A stretch of DNA of 64,000 nt from Fibrobacterota bacterium (GCA_023459055.1 JAEWVR010000009.1:62001-126000); one strand, 5' to 3'; counted from the stretch's first letter, positions 56,001 through 63,977 are shown. Notes: generated by a model from the letters alone, not told the origin. Program-made: numbers and translations.

Positions 56001-56568
56001 TTACTGCACAACCACTCAGCTGGAGAATCCTGATATCGATTATACCTTTGAAAACATCTTCGTGTATGGAATGCTACGGCCAGTATTCAAATCAAACCTG
56101 ATCGTGTGTCGTAACTCAAATGAAAAGCCACAGGATCTGTTAAGCGCCTGGATTCAACATCTATTTTTAAACACAATAAAATCAAACGATTATCCAAAAT
56201 CGACAATCCTCCTTTCAAGTGATACATCAAGAAGATTTAATCCAGTCAATGACCCGAAATATCACCTTGATATACTGCTTAATTATTTCAGGGAAGGCAA
56301 TATCCGGCCGCTGCGATTCTTTCCAAAAACATCATCGGCCTATGTAAGCAAATTATCTTCAGGTCGGGAAAAGGCACTGATTAATGCGACTAAAACATGG
56401 TCATCAGACGACTTTAAGTCATTCGGTACAGAATCGGAAGACCGGTATATCTCGTTATGTTTTGATGCAGTTACTACGTTAAACAGTGAGTTTGAAGCTA
56501 TTGCATCACAGATCCTGCAGCCGATGTATGATCATATGACTGACGCTGATGGAGGTAACAATGACTAA
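53059..56568 (+). CDS. recC: Exodeoxyribonuclease V gamma subunit (RecC), with in-frame repeat insertions
   Basis: From the ATG at 53059 the protein has 1169 residues, close to E. coli RecC. The N-terminus matches RecC: ALNLYTSNRIESLLPILAD, then the strand VIVVQSRGMEQWLSLEIAK. Further conserved parts are KFPFPTAFFNKLL and FCSLLPMRGIPFKIICLIGMN. RecC recognises Chi and scaffolds RecB and RecD. Residues ~724-824 look anomalous: they are encoded by a heptamer block (55228-55305) and a palindromic element (55406-55530). The frame is preserved throughout. The stop overlaps the recB start by 8 bp. Confidence 0.88.
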   Translation: MALNLYTSNRIESLLPILADIVRQPRKSIFQEEVIVVQSRGMEQWLSLEIAKQLKINAFCKFPFPTAFFNKLLNGDHKFKGDLIPFDPGLLTWRIFNLLPSLLDDPAFSQLHSYLVDNRDIKLFQLSKKIADIFDQYTMYRTDMIEQWEKNNGDISWQMLLWQKLAINVPAHRLHLKNMFINTLKSSEGHPDLPDRVSFFGISSLPVFFTDMIEILAQFIDINYFLLNPCSEFWDDIISERELNHLNRKRKRLHKKAVDTTIEHYETLNPLLSSFGAYGRDFLARLHGGNTDESYTLVTSESDSLLQKIQNQIVMPTEVISETLSPADSSIQIHSCHSKQREIQVLHDFLLDSLNTNPDLKLSDIAVMAPEIGEYSLYVSNVFNGSNGPQMQYTITDKTIQDSSPVSVTFLEILALVTSRFTYTSIINILENDAVREKFNLSLDEIVQIKNWLTETQINWARDSMHKESLKLPPTSENTWKSGIDHLLLGFVMPKLDSVLYQGITGNDVISSSTSAETFGKFLTFYKSIEAITATLLKSYTLVDWVRIINSMITTFFVDTETTQSELSTLTKITERLISYTQHIESSTQNTDNKLVISFDVILAWLKGEVASTRISHGYMNGGITFCSLLPMRGIPFKIICLIGMNENVFPRRSSVMSWDLIASRPRKGDRSIEIEDRYVFLETIMSAREKLYISYLGQNEHNERVAHASICVEELVGYVGGVVAGSKEQVESRGNPEFSSQNPVGSSNEIGIGLVRRHKLHAFNVAYFRDLHSRINAHPLQSRLQNPTSACVPKGLPQGYFENDTGPIGSNSSSPPAGDLGGVVSGGVNTSTDTDTLFSYNTHAYKSAITQINSKGNYDDKPFIIHDIPLPDDHKFEITINDLIKFYKNPSKYFLNNVLRVEFAYLEEAVDDVEAFRLDHLESYGIRQRIFDAVFNSKGSEKELYDYYNALNLLPHGQPGSIEFDKIYKDVQFFSRRVADYCTTTQLENPDIDYTFENIFVYGMLRPVFKSNLIVCRNSNEKPQDLLSAWIQHLFLNTIKSNDYPKSTILLSSDTSRRFNPVNDPKYHLDILLNYFREGNIRPLRFFPKTSSAYVSKLSSGREKALINATKTWSSDDFKSFGTESEDRYISLCFDAVTTLNSEFEAIASQILQPMYDHMTDADGGNND
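55228..55305 (+). repeat. Heptamer-like block in frame within recC
   Basis: GTAGCAGGTAGCAAGGAGC, CAAGTAGAAAGTAGG, then CAGTAGCC and CAGTAGGCAGTAG units, the same type as at 29472 and 49033. Encodes AGSKEQVESRGNPEFSSQNP-like residues with no hydrophobic core. Confidence 0.65.
55406..55530 (+). repeat. Palindromic element in frame within recC
   Basis: The right arm (about 55498-55530) is the same CCCCTGCGGGGGATTTAGGG sequence as in recB. The left arm is partly decayed and contains the 27-nt segment also seen in the intergenic copy. It encodes GSNSSSPPAGDLGGVVSG. Confidence 0.8.
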
Positions 56569-59500
56569 CAACGTTATAAAACGATCACTTACACCATTCA
56601 ACGCGGTTACATCACCCCTCTGTGGCAGCAATCTTATCGAAGCGAGTGCGGGGACTGGTAAGACATTTACTATCACGCGTATTTTCATGAGGTTACTGCT
56701 TGAGAAACGACTCCCCCTGTCATCAATACTGGTGGTTACGTTTACCGAAGCCGCCACCTATGAACTCCGTGAGCGTATCTATCTCTATTTAAAAGAAACA
56801 CTTGCAGCGTTTACGTCAGGTAGTTCCGATGATCCTGTGGTTGGAAGTCTGATCACCACAATCGCACCCACAGATGCCATCGAGACTCTGAAAACTGCAC
56901 TTGCATCACTGGACACCTGTCCCGTATACACGATCCATGGTTTCTGTAAAAAGCTACTGTCGGATTTTGCATTTGAAAGCAGCTCAACCTTTGATCCGGA
57001 TTTTATTAAAAGTCAAAACGAGTATGTTCGTCAGGCTGCACAGGATTTCTGGCGGATCAATTTCTATGATGCCGTTGCAAGCTTTGTTAAGTATATCGAA
57101 AATAAAAAGATATCACCCGTGACATTCGAAACAATCTTTACTAATTATAACAATCACAATTCTGCCCGAATCATACCCGACTGTTCACCTGTCGATTATG
57201 ATACAGTTGAATTACGTTTTCAGTCACTCACTGAACAGCTTGTGAATCAATGGACTACACAAAAAGCCGACATCATCGATTGCCTGATAAAATGCAAGCT
57301 TTCAAAAACCAGCTATGGTGATTCGAAAATTGCTTCAGGCGCAATGAAACTGGATCGCATTGTCGCAAACGGCTCTGTTACCTTAGGCGACAAAAAAGCA
57401 CTAGAACTGTTCTCACTGACAAAAATAAAGAAGAGTTTCAAGAATGGATCGCAGCTTGTGGATCACGATTTTTTCACGCTCTGTGATGATCTCCTCGAAT
57501 GTGTAACATCACTTGACACACTCTACGAAAAACAGCTTGAATATCTCTATAGTCAATCGATTAGCTATATAAAAACGCATGTCGCTGATGCAAAAAGACG
57601 CAGCAACGCGATCTCCTTTGATGACATGCTTAATAACGTGTATCTAACTCTGCAATCATCACAGGCCGAACAGTTCAAGGCGCAGGTGCTGACTAAATAT
57701 CGTGCAGCACTAATTGACGAATTTCAGGATACTGATCCGGTGCAGTATGGAATTTTTAAGCAGCTTTTTGTTGAAACCATTCCCCCTGAAAGCACACGCC
57801 CCCTAAATCCCCCGCAGGGGGACTTTGAAATTGAAGGTTGGTCCAGTGGTTCAAACTCTTCAAGTCCCCCTGCGGGGGATTTAGGGGGCGTGCTTTCTGG
57901 GAACGATTACCATAAAAATGCTACAATCACCTTTTTCATTGGTGATCCGAAACAGGCGATTTATAGTTTTCGGGGTGCGGATGTCTTTACCTATTTGAGG
58001 GCATCACGGGAGGTTGGATCGCACTTTACGCTTGATACCAACTACCGCTCGGACCCATCACTGGTAAACGCCGTAGTACAGATTTTTTCGCAGGCTGAGC
58101 AACCGTTTTTTATTAACGAAATTGATATTGCACCAGTAAAAGGCGGGATCACTGATGTGGGAAAGATTACTTGCAATGACATCGAAATAAAGCCATTACA
58201 ACTGCGCTTTATGCCGGATAATAAGTCATCAGCCGTGACCATTATGGATGATGTCATTTGTGAAATTTCACGGCTTATTGCTCACGGAACTATCGGTACG
58301 GAAAAGATCAGTACGTCACATATTGCGATACTTGTCCGCGGTAATAAAAATGCATTCACCTACCAGAACGCGCTTTCCAAAATCGGAATCCCGTCGGTGA
58401 TCGCTAGCAGTGCGAGTGTGTTTTCAACGACGGAAGCTGATGATTTCTTTCAACTGCTCAGTGCAATCGCAAAACCGAACGATGCGCTGATTAACGCGGT
58501 GCTCACCCTCCCCTTTTTCAATTTCAACAGTAGTCAGATTTTTAATCTGTCGAACGATGCAAACGAGTTCGGTAAGTGGCTTGCGCTCTTTACTAATGCT
58601 CAGGTTGAATGGTATGCTGATGGGTTTGGGGTGATGATCAACCGATTCTTTCGGGACATTGATATCGAACAGACAGTACTCGCTCAGGTATCGGGTGAGC
58701 GGAAGATTACTAACTATTATCATATTAAAGAGTTACTGGAAAAAGAGGCAATAACCGGACATGATCGTCCCGGCGCACTGCTCGCATCCTTATCACGCAG
58801 AATCAAGGAGACGGAGATCAAAAGCACAGCTCCCGATGATGAACTTATAAAGCTTGATACGGATGATGATGCAGTTAGGATCATGACAGTACATAAAAGT
58901 AAGGGGCTCGAATTTGATATTGTCTTCTGCCCGGATATCGGGATTACTCAGTCGGTGCGTAACAAAAATCAGGAAAACCAGCCATTTATTGTCCACGATC
59001 AGGGTGAACCGTTGTATGTATTGGGCAAAAACGAGATTGCACAACATAAGGAATCGCTCTGTAACGAGCAACTTGCCGAAAACCTGCGACTGCTCTATGT
59101 TGCGCTTACCCGGGCAAAATCGCTCTGTTACCTCTATTACAATAACTCAAAAAACGCGCAGACATCATCGCTTTCCTGGCTACTGTTCAGCAACCAGTGT
59201 GCAGTAAAAAGTGTGTCATCGCTGGACACCGTTACTAATGATCAACCCGCTGAATTTTTCTTTGATGCGCTGAAAAAACAAACCTTGCTCAGTGATGCAA
59301 TTGCAGTTACAACGGTGCCAGAGAAGGTCACAACTGCATACTACTCTAAAAAGCGCACAAATGAACACGACGATCTTGTTGTGCGAAAATTCACCGGTAA
59401 GGTTGCATCACCCTGGAAAATCGCAAGTTACTCTCTTCTCGCCCACTCCGGCACATTGCAGCCGCAGCATTTCGAGATGCGGTTTGATGAACGTGAGTTC

Positions 59501-60259
59501 GCACTGAATATTCAAAAAAGTGCTGTTGTGAATTTTGATATTTCCTCGTTTCCAAGGGGTGCAAAATCCGGAACGCTGCTTCATGATATTATCGAAGCGA
59601 CGGATCTGTCGGAAGAACTTGACGCGGCTATGGTGGAACTTGTCACGGCATCACTTGAGAAAAAAGGGTTCGAAACCACCTGGGTAACGGTGATTACCGA
59701 CATGCTCACCACGCTTCAGAAAGTCCCCCTGAAAACTGACGATGCGGTTATGACACTTGGTCAGATCGGTAAGGAGCATTGTATCAAAGAGATGGGGTTT
59801 TACTTCCCGCTCAAAACGGTGACACACCGGGAAATACGGACTGTTTTTGAGGATCAGCAGACGCTCTTTGGTGATATTTATACAGCGGAAGGGTTGAGTT
59901 TTGAGACGCTGAGCGGATTCATAAAAGGCTTTGTTGATATGATTTTTGAACATGATGGCAGGTTCTACATAATCGACTGGAAATCCAATTACCTCGGCAA
60001 TTCAATCCAGGACTACACCCCCGACAAACTCCGCCCGGTGATGAATAGCGAGCACTATGTTTTGCAGTATTATCTGTATACCGTGGCACTTGATCAGTAC
60101 CTGCGGGTGCATAAGCCGGGGTATTCCTATAAGAAGCATTTCGGTGGTGTGTTGTATCTGTTTCTGCGGGGATTGAGTCTGGAGGGTGATTCGGGGATTT
60201 TTTATGATCTTCCGGATTTCGGGAAGGTTGAGGCGTTGAGGGGGGTGCTTTTGGGGTGA
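56561..60259 (+). CDS. recB: Exodeoxyribonuclease V beta subunit (RecB), with in-frame palindromic insertion
   Basis: An ATG at 56561, 7 bp after GGAGG and overlapping the recC stop by 8 bp, gives 1232 residues. Helicase motifs of UvrD/RecB type: Walker A in LIEASAGTGKTFTI (~34), Walker B in LIDEFQDTDP (~387), motif III FFIGDPKQAIYSFRGAD (~462), and later VRIMTVHKSKGLEFD and LLYVALTRAK. The C-terminal nuclease has FYIIDWKSNYLG. A 31-bp perfect inverted repeat at 57795-57892 sits between motifs II and III and adds ~35 residues in frame. No recD follows; RecBC could work with a distant RecD or another partner. Confidence 0.92.
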   Translation: MTNNVIKRSLTPFNAVTSPLCGSNLIEASAGTGKTFTITRIFMRLLLEKRLPLSSILVVTFTEAATYELRERIYLYLKETLAAFTSGSSDDPVVGSLITTIAPTDAIETLKTALASLDTCPVYTIHGFCKKLLSDFAFESSSTFDPDFIKSQNEYVRQAAQDFWRINFYDAVASFVKYIENKKISPVTFETIFTNYNNHNSARIIPDCSPVDYDTVELRFQSLTEQLVNQWTTQKADIIDCLIKCKLSKTSYGDSKIASGAMKLDRIVANGSVTLGDKKALELFSLTKIKKSFKNGSQLVDHDFFTLCDDLLECVTSLDTLYEKQLEYLYSQSISYIKTHVADAKRRSNAISFDDMLNNVYLTLQSSQAEQFKAQVLTKYRAALIDEFQDTDPVQYGIFKQLFVETIPPESTRPLNPPQGDFEIEGWSSGSNSSSPPAGDLGGVLSGNDYHKNATITFFIGDPKQAIYSFRGADVFTYLRASREVGSHFTLDTNYRSDPSLVNAVVQIFSQAEQPFFINEIDIAPVKGGITDVGKITCNDIEIKPLQLRFMPDNKSSAVTIMDDVICEISRLIAHGTIGTEKISTSHIAILVRGNKNAFTYQNALSKIGIPSVIASSASVFSTTEADDFFQLLSAIAKPNDALINAVLTLPFFNFNSSQIFNLSNDANEFGKWLALFTNAQVEWYADGFGVMINRFFRDIDIEQTVLAQVSGERKITNYYHIKELLEKEAITGHDRPGALLASLSRRIKETEIKSTAPDDELIKLDTDDDAVRIMTVHKSKGLEFDIVFCPDIGITQSVRNKNQENQPFIVHDQGEPLYVLGKNEIAQHKESLCNEQLAENLRLLYVALTRAKSLCYLYYNNSKNAQTSSLSWLLFSNQCAVKSVSSLDTVTNDQPAEFFFDALKKQTLLSDAIAVTTVPEKVTTAYYSKKRTNEHDDLVVRKFTGKVASPWKIASYSLLAHSGTLQPQHFEMRFDEREFALNIQKSAVVNFDISSFPRGAKSGTLLHDIIEATDLSEELDAAMVELVTASLEKKGFETTWVTVITDMLTTLQKVPLKTDDAVMTLGQIGKEHCIKEMGFYFPLKTVTHREIRTVFEDQQTLFGDIYTAEGLSFETLSGFIKGFVDMIFEHDGRFYIIDWKSNYLGNSIQDYTPDKLRPVMNSEHYVLQYYLYTVALDQYLRVHKPGYSYKKHFGGVLYLFLRGLSLEGDSGIFYDLPDFGKVEALRGVLLG
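57795..57892 (+). repeat. Perfect 31-bp inverted repeat in frame within recB
   Basis: Arms 57795-57825 and 57862-57892 are exact complements with a 36-nt loop, and pairing extends outwards (GAAAGCA / GCTTTC). Encodes RPLNPPQGDFE... and SNSSSPPAGDLGGVLSG. It lacks the 27-nt segment found in the other two copies. Confidence 0.88.
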
Positions 60260-60497
60260 TTGTACTTGTTTTAAAATCAAATTCGTGTCAATTCCTATTT
60301 CTTTTTATTTTCAAACAATATTCCAATAAATTTTCACCTTTGATAATATGATTATGCCTTCAAATCTATTTTCAAACACTCCAATCAAGGTGAGATATTT
60401 TGATATTGTGAAGTAAATAATTGGATTTTTGTTCTACATATTTGATACCTTGGTAATCATACACAACAGATTTACATATTGCATATAATAACTGTTC
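60260..60497. other. AT-rich gap after recB
   Basis: There is no gene, repeat or convincing terminator in this 238-bp interval. recD is absent here. Confidence 0.5.
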
Positions 60498-60938
60498 TCA
60501 TTTATTGGAATTTGCTACAACTATCGTGTTGTAATTAATATTTTGTGTATTTTGTTTGTATATTCTTGAGTAGCCGCTCTCAAACGTCACTTTATTCATT
60601 GCGATTGTTGTATCAACAAGTATAACGTTATTAGATTTTAACTCTAAATTTAATTTCGCTGTTTGTGGAAATCTATCAACGTACTCCTTGTCTCCAACTG
60701 TGATAATTTAGAATATTAAAGTTCCATTATCTAATAAAGAGTCTTCTGTGATGTCTGCAGTATTATCCATTTGGTCAATAGTAATCCAATATGAATAATC
60801 ACCAACAATTGCAGTACTATCATTTTCATTTAGTAATTTCCATTCAAATTGCCACACTTTTGAAACGGTTTGTGAACACGAACTAAACAACACAAATCCT
60901 ACGATTAAAGAGTAAAAACTGAAATTTCTACAATGCAT
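60498..60938 (-). pseudogene. Lipoprotein gene with an in-frame TAA
   Basis: A 76-codon frame starting at 60938 encodes a lipoprotein-like N-terminus (signal ... LFSSCSQTVSK, lipobox Cys ~20) and stops at TAA (60708-60710). The same frame then continues without a stop for 69 codons (IITVGDKEYVDRFPQTAKL...TIVVANSNK) to TGA at 60498. The continuation has normal soluble-protein composition, so a single point change probably truncated a ~147-residue lipoprotein. A sequencing error is the main alternative. Function unknown. Confidence 0.6.
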
Positions 60939-61064
60939 TTTTCCTCATTTTTAATGTCAGTAGTCATAGGGTTCTGAGAATACATTAGAAACTTTTAAAA
61001 AAATGCAACTATCATTTGTAACCATGTCTTCTATTTCGTTTATGTTAAAATTTTCAATTAAAGG

Positions 61065-61197
61065 TCATATTAAATGCCAATTTCGACCACAATCATCAGA
61101 GCGATACAAGCCTTCGCCTTTAACAAAAACAGTATTTCCGATTTTAGCAAATCTCTGTATAATACCACCATTACTTTCACCTGGACCGGCAGCTTCT
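61065..61197 (-). pseudogene. Fragment of a BNR/YCF48-like propeller protein
   Basis: Between two stops, the minus strand encodes a 44-residue stretch with GNTVFVKGEGLYRSDDCGRN, the typical blade motif (GLYRSDDGGKTW) of sialidase-like or photosystem-assembly-like propellers. It has no start codon, so it is a remnant. The rest of the gap 60939-61245 shows nothing else. Confidence 0.4.
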
Positions 61198-61245
61198 CAT
61201 TTACATGGGTGGAAACACCCCATTATTTTTTAAGTCAGCAGGATG

Positions 61246-61410
61246 CTATGATTTCGTTGCCTTTGACTTATTTTTTTTAGACGAGACTTTTAACCAGCTT
61301 GCTTTTTCCCGATAATAATCCCGTATTTCAGAAGGAGATTTTCCTTTAGTCTCTTCATACATTTTATCACGAGTGTCTCTTACAAATTGTACTGTTTTAA
61401 AATCATTCAT
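61246..61410 (-). CDS. Small putative antitoxin partner of PIN protein
   Basis: The 54-residue protein starts MNDFKTVQFVRDTRDKMYEE and continues with SPSEIRDYYREKASWLK, ending in a basic tail (SSKKNKSKATKS). Its ATG lies in the last codons of the PIN gene (8-bp overlap), so the two are co-translated. Short proteins of this pattern (K-F-x-R-x-x-R-D-x-x-x-x-E) are typical partners of PIN toxins. It lacks a classic DNA-binding fold by eye, so the mode of antitoxicity is uncertain. Confidence 0.65.
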   Translation of the reverse strand: MNDFKTVQFVRDTRDKMYEETKGKSPSEIRDYYREKASWLKVSSKKNKSKATKS

Positions 61411-61864
61411 GTGTAGTCACCTCACGAGGAGAATGTATTGACAATTGTCTGAATCCATATTCAATGTTTACTGCATTAAATTTTGCAATCTTGTCATAAT
61501 GAACAATATGTTTAAAATTCCAACTGACAAGAATATCTGCATTGTTGACTGTCGCTAAAGCAATATGAACCATATCATTTTTATATTTCTGTGTCAGTAT
61601 TTTATGCCCAAGATATGCATCTGTAAGCATTTCAACATTCGAATCGATTTCAAATATTTCTATATCATATTCAAATAGCTCTTTGTACTTAGACTTTACC
61701 TTTTCAGGTGCACTGTAAAGTTCAGCAACAACAATGTCTGATGTAGCGACCTTAAAAAAACCACTTTTAATATCGAAAAATAATCCGTTTGACCATTTTT
61801 CGAACTCAATATCAAAACACCCTCCAATAACTGATGTATCAAGATAGATTAATGGTATTTTCAT
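61403..61864 (-). CDS. PIN-domain ribonuclease-like toxin (VapC-like)
   Basis: The 153-residue protein opens with the PIN motif IYLDTSVIGGCFD (first acidic residue ~9), then EL in VVAELYSAP and a later acidic site in NDMVHIALATVNNADILVSWN, giving the three to four acidic residues needed for metal binding. PIN toxins cleave RNA. It is coupled to the small gene at 61246. The upstream gene is absent, so the toxin-first order differs from most vapBC operons. Confidence 0.82.
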   Translation of the reverse strand: MKIPLIYLDTSVIGGCFDIEFEKWSNGLFFDIKSGFFKVATSDIVVAELYSAPEKVKSKYKELFEYDIEIFEIDSNVEMLTDAYLGHKILTQKYKNDMVHIALATVNNADILVSWNFKHIVHYDKIAKFNAVNIEYGFRQLSIHSPREVTTHE

Positions 61865-62469
61865 ATTTTCTCAAATCTTAAGAGAATGTTCAGTTAAAGT
61901 ATCAACCTCAATATAGCATCCAAAAAAAATGTAGTCAACACATAAAGAAATGGGTATCAAGAGTTCTGCATTCCAGAAAAATCATGTCAATCATACTAAT
62001 CAAACAAATCAAGGTTCGGACACTTTGCGAAAGCAATCATCAACAATCGTCTCCACAGTTTGAATTCACGCACAAATCTCCGCACATTGCCAATGTCTAA
62101 AAACATCATCCCTACTCCGCACACCACCACATGTTTTCAAACTGTTCTTAGTCTTAACCCCTTAGCGATTTCAACTGTTTGAGCGCTGTTGTTTCAAGTG
62201 ATGTTACTGATGACACGTATTTTGTAATTCGCAGAACGAATGCTGGTGTAAGGTAATCGAGTTTTGAAAGCGCGTTTCGGCAATAGGAATAGTATAAAAG
62301 TGAAAGGCCCTTCTTTGTCCAGTCTTTCTTGGGCCAGCAAGAAAAACTGGTCTGGGGATTACAAGGGGGAGAAACGTCCCTTGTTTTCGCGAAAGCCGCC
62401 ATGATCGTCTCTACTACCGCTCGGCGACCTTGATATAACAGTGTCTTTCAATCAGGAGTATATAAAAAA
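61865..62469. other. 600-bp accessory gap
   Basis: A minus-strand open frame at 62154-62402 has no RBS and odd composition, and overlaps a repeat at 62378-62431, so I do not call it a gene. A weaker repeat-like stretch is at 62021-62053. The stretch 62440-62469 holds the RBS (CAGGAG) for YciI. Confidence 0.5.
62378..62431. repeat. Short element flanking YciI-GNAT genes, copy 1
   Basis: CCCTTGTTTTCGCG then CGCTCGGCGACCTT at the right end. Both blocks occur in the same order at 63650-63719. Confidence 0.55.
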
Positions 62470-62772
62470 ATGCAAGAAATGAAACAATTTATCTACATGT
62501 TCAAGCCCAGACGCGAGAACTTTCTGCAGACAATGACACCAGATGAGATGGCAGCATTTGGTGGTCATTTAGAGTACACGAAAAAGCTTTTCGATGATGG
62601 ATTGGTAATCCTGATGGGGACATGTACTGACGGTGGGTTTGGAGTAGTAATTTTTAAAGCAGTTTCCGCCGAAGAAGCTCAATCGATATTTGACAATGAT
62701 CCTGCAGTCAAAGCAAGAATTGTCCATGCGGAGCTACATCCATATAAGATTGTTGCGTTTAAAAATCCTTGA
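62470..62772 (+). CDS. YciI-like protein
   Basis: The 100-residue protein fits the YCII family (PF03795): KQFIYMFKPRRENFLQTM, HLEYTKKLFDDGLVILMG and VSAEEAQSIFDNDPAVKARIVHAELHPYKI. The conserved His of the family is likely the H in GGHLEY or in VHAEL. Members are dimeric with a ferredoxin-like fold, related to muconolactone isomerases, but function is not settled. It sits alone between repeats and accessory genes. Confidence 0.85.
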   Translation: MQEMKQFIYMFKPRRENFLQTMTPDEMAAFGGHLEYTKKLFDDGLVILMGTCTDGGFGVVIFKAVSAEEAQSIFDNDPAVKARIVHAELHPYKIVAFKNP

Positions 62773-63074
62773 CCTGTCCCCAACTTCTATTCAGCGTAAC
62801 TCTGCAATGGGTTACACTAAATATCCCGAATAAGCGATAACACCAGATCCGTACAGAACTGGTAATCAAAGGGTGGACCGCCCTTTTCTTCAGTTGACAT
62901 TATAATTTTTACGGGCAGCAGGTGCATGCAGTTACAGTATCATCCAAAACTTGCAGTGTAAAGTATTTTTTCGAAAAGATAGTGCCAGACAGTTGCCCCG
63001 CCCGAAATCAACACCTATATTACACAAAAGTAATATAGATCAAATCGTCTATCAGCCTCAGGGGGATACCTTAC
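62773..63074. other. Intergenic gap before GNAT gene
   Basis: No gene or repeat was seen in these 302 bp. The RBS (CAGGGGGA) for the GNAT gene is at its end. Confidence 0.5.
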
Positions 63075-63572
63075 ATGTCTGAATCTTTGCAACTCACATA
63101 CAGACCATTCAAACCGGAGGATGTGGCCCCTCTGACCAGGATCATGAAAGCCGCCTTCGACGAGGACTCCCGCCGCCATACTGACCAGGCGGAAGGCGGG
63201 CCTCCCGGCTACGACAACGGCGCATTCCTCCGTAAATGGGCTCTGAACCGTGCGGCCAGCTCGTTCGTTGTGGAAATTGGTGGCAAGGCAATTGGAGCCT
63301 TCATAGTGTGGATCAGACCAAACAGGGAAAACATTCTCGGCAACATCTTCGTTGATCCTGCCTTACAGGACCGGGGACTGGGAGTTGCCATCTGGCGGTG
63401 GATCGAAGCAAGGTATCCTGACACCAGGGTCTGGAAGACAGAGACTCCGACCTTCTCAAAGCGTAACCTGCATTTTTATCGAGACAAATGCGGGTTTGAG
63501 GTGACTGGACAGGACAACAGCAACGACCCGCCCGGTGGAAGCACCCATTTCACCAAACGAATGCCAGGTTGA
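63075..63572 (+). CDS. GNAT family acetyltransferase
   Basis: The 165-residue protein has GNAT features: an N-terminal strand-helix (LTYRPFKPEDVAPLTRIMKAAF), central strands AIGAFIVWIRPNRENILGNIFVDP, and the acetyl-CoA motif A in LQDRGLGVAIWRWIEAR, followed by FYRDKCGFEVTG. The acceptor is not predictable. The gene is clearly GC-richer than its neighbours (Arg and Pro use CGG, CGC and CCC codons), so it was probably acquired. It is flanked by copies of a short repeat at 62378 and 63650 together with YciI. Confidence 0.88.
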   Translation: MSESLQLTYRPFKPEDVAPLTRIMKAAFDEDSRRHTDQAEGGPPGYDNGAFLRKWALNRAASSFVVEIGGKAIGAFIVWIRPNRENILGNIFVDPALQDRGLGVAIWRWIEARYPDTRVWKTETPTFSKRNLHFYRDKCGFEVTGQDNSNDPPGGSTHFTKRMPG

Positions 63573-63649
63573 ACCGTCCCATCCGAATCAGCAGGAATCA
63601 CTGGCAAAATTAGGTTTTTAAGGGTTGAGGTTTGCAAGAGTCGACACAA

Positions 63650-63719
63650 CCCTTGTTTTCGCGCAAACCGGCAAAGTATGTTATTAAAGTGTGTATCGCA
63701 GCTTCTACTCGACGACCTT
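63650..63719. repeat. Short element flanking YciI-GNAT genes, copy 2
   Basis: CCCTTGTTTTCGCG followed by CTTCTACTCGACGACCTT; longer than copy 1 because of a ~16-bp insertion in the middle. Confidence 0.55.
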
Positions 63720-63737
63720 AACACTATTTGATTGCAT

Positions 63738-63977
63738 TCATTCAATACAATCAAACTCCTCCGGCGCCCTGTCTGATACTTTTTTTAATACATTGTCAAA
63801 TTTGTTCTTCTTTCCTTTTTTTGCCCGTTCTTCCAGATAATCTGCCGCATTCATCACAGATATTTTTTCTGTTAATGCAACTGCGATAAATTGATTTATC
63901 GAAACGCCATCAATTTTTGCCAACTCTTTTACTCTGGAATGAATTGAATTTGGGAGACGAAGTGAAATGTTGCTCAT
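63738..63977 (-). CDS. Ribbon-helix-helix (CopG/HicB-like) antitoxin-type protein
   Basis: The 79-residue protein begins with the ribbon-helix-helix pattern: ISLRLPNSIHSRVKELAKID, then GVSINQFIAVALTEKI, as in CopG/Arc and the HicB C-terminal domain. The rest is a basic helix (YLEERAKKGKKNKF). RBS AGAGGG precedes the ATG. A toxin partner is not in the window; its downstream end is at 63738 near a repeat, so a partner could lie upstream beyond 64000. It is probably autoregulatory. Confidence 0.8.
   Translation of the reverse strand: MSNISLRLPNSIHSRVKELAKIDGVSINQFIAVALTEKISVMNAADYLEERAKKGKKNKFDNVLKKVSDRAPEEFDCIE

Noticed and set aside
62154..62402. Minus-strand 82-residue open frame
   Set aside because: No RBS, odd composition, and partly inside a repeat. 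It may be a conserved tail of something, but that cannot be shown from sequence alone.
62378..63719. Repeats considered as integron attC sites
   Set aside because: No matching RYYYAAC and GTTRRRY core pairs at the ends and no integrase in the window.
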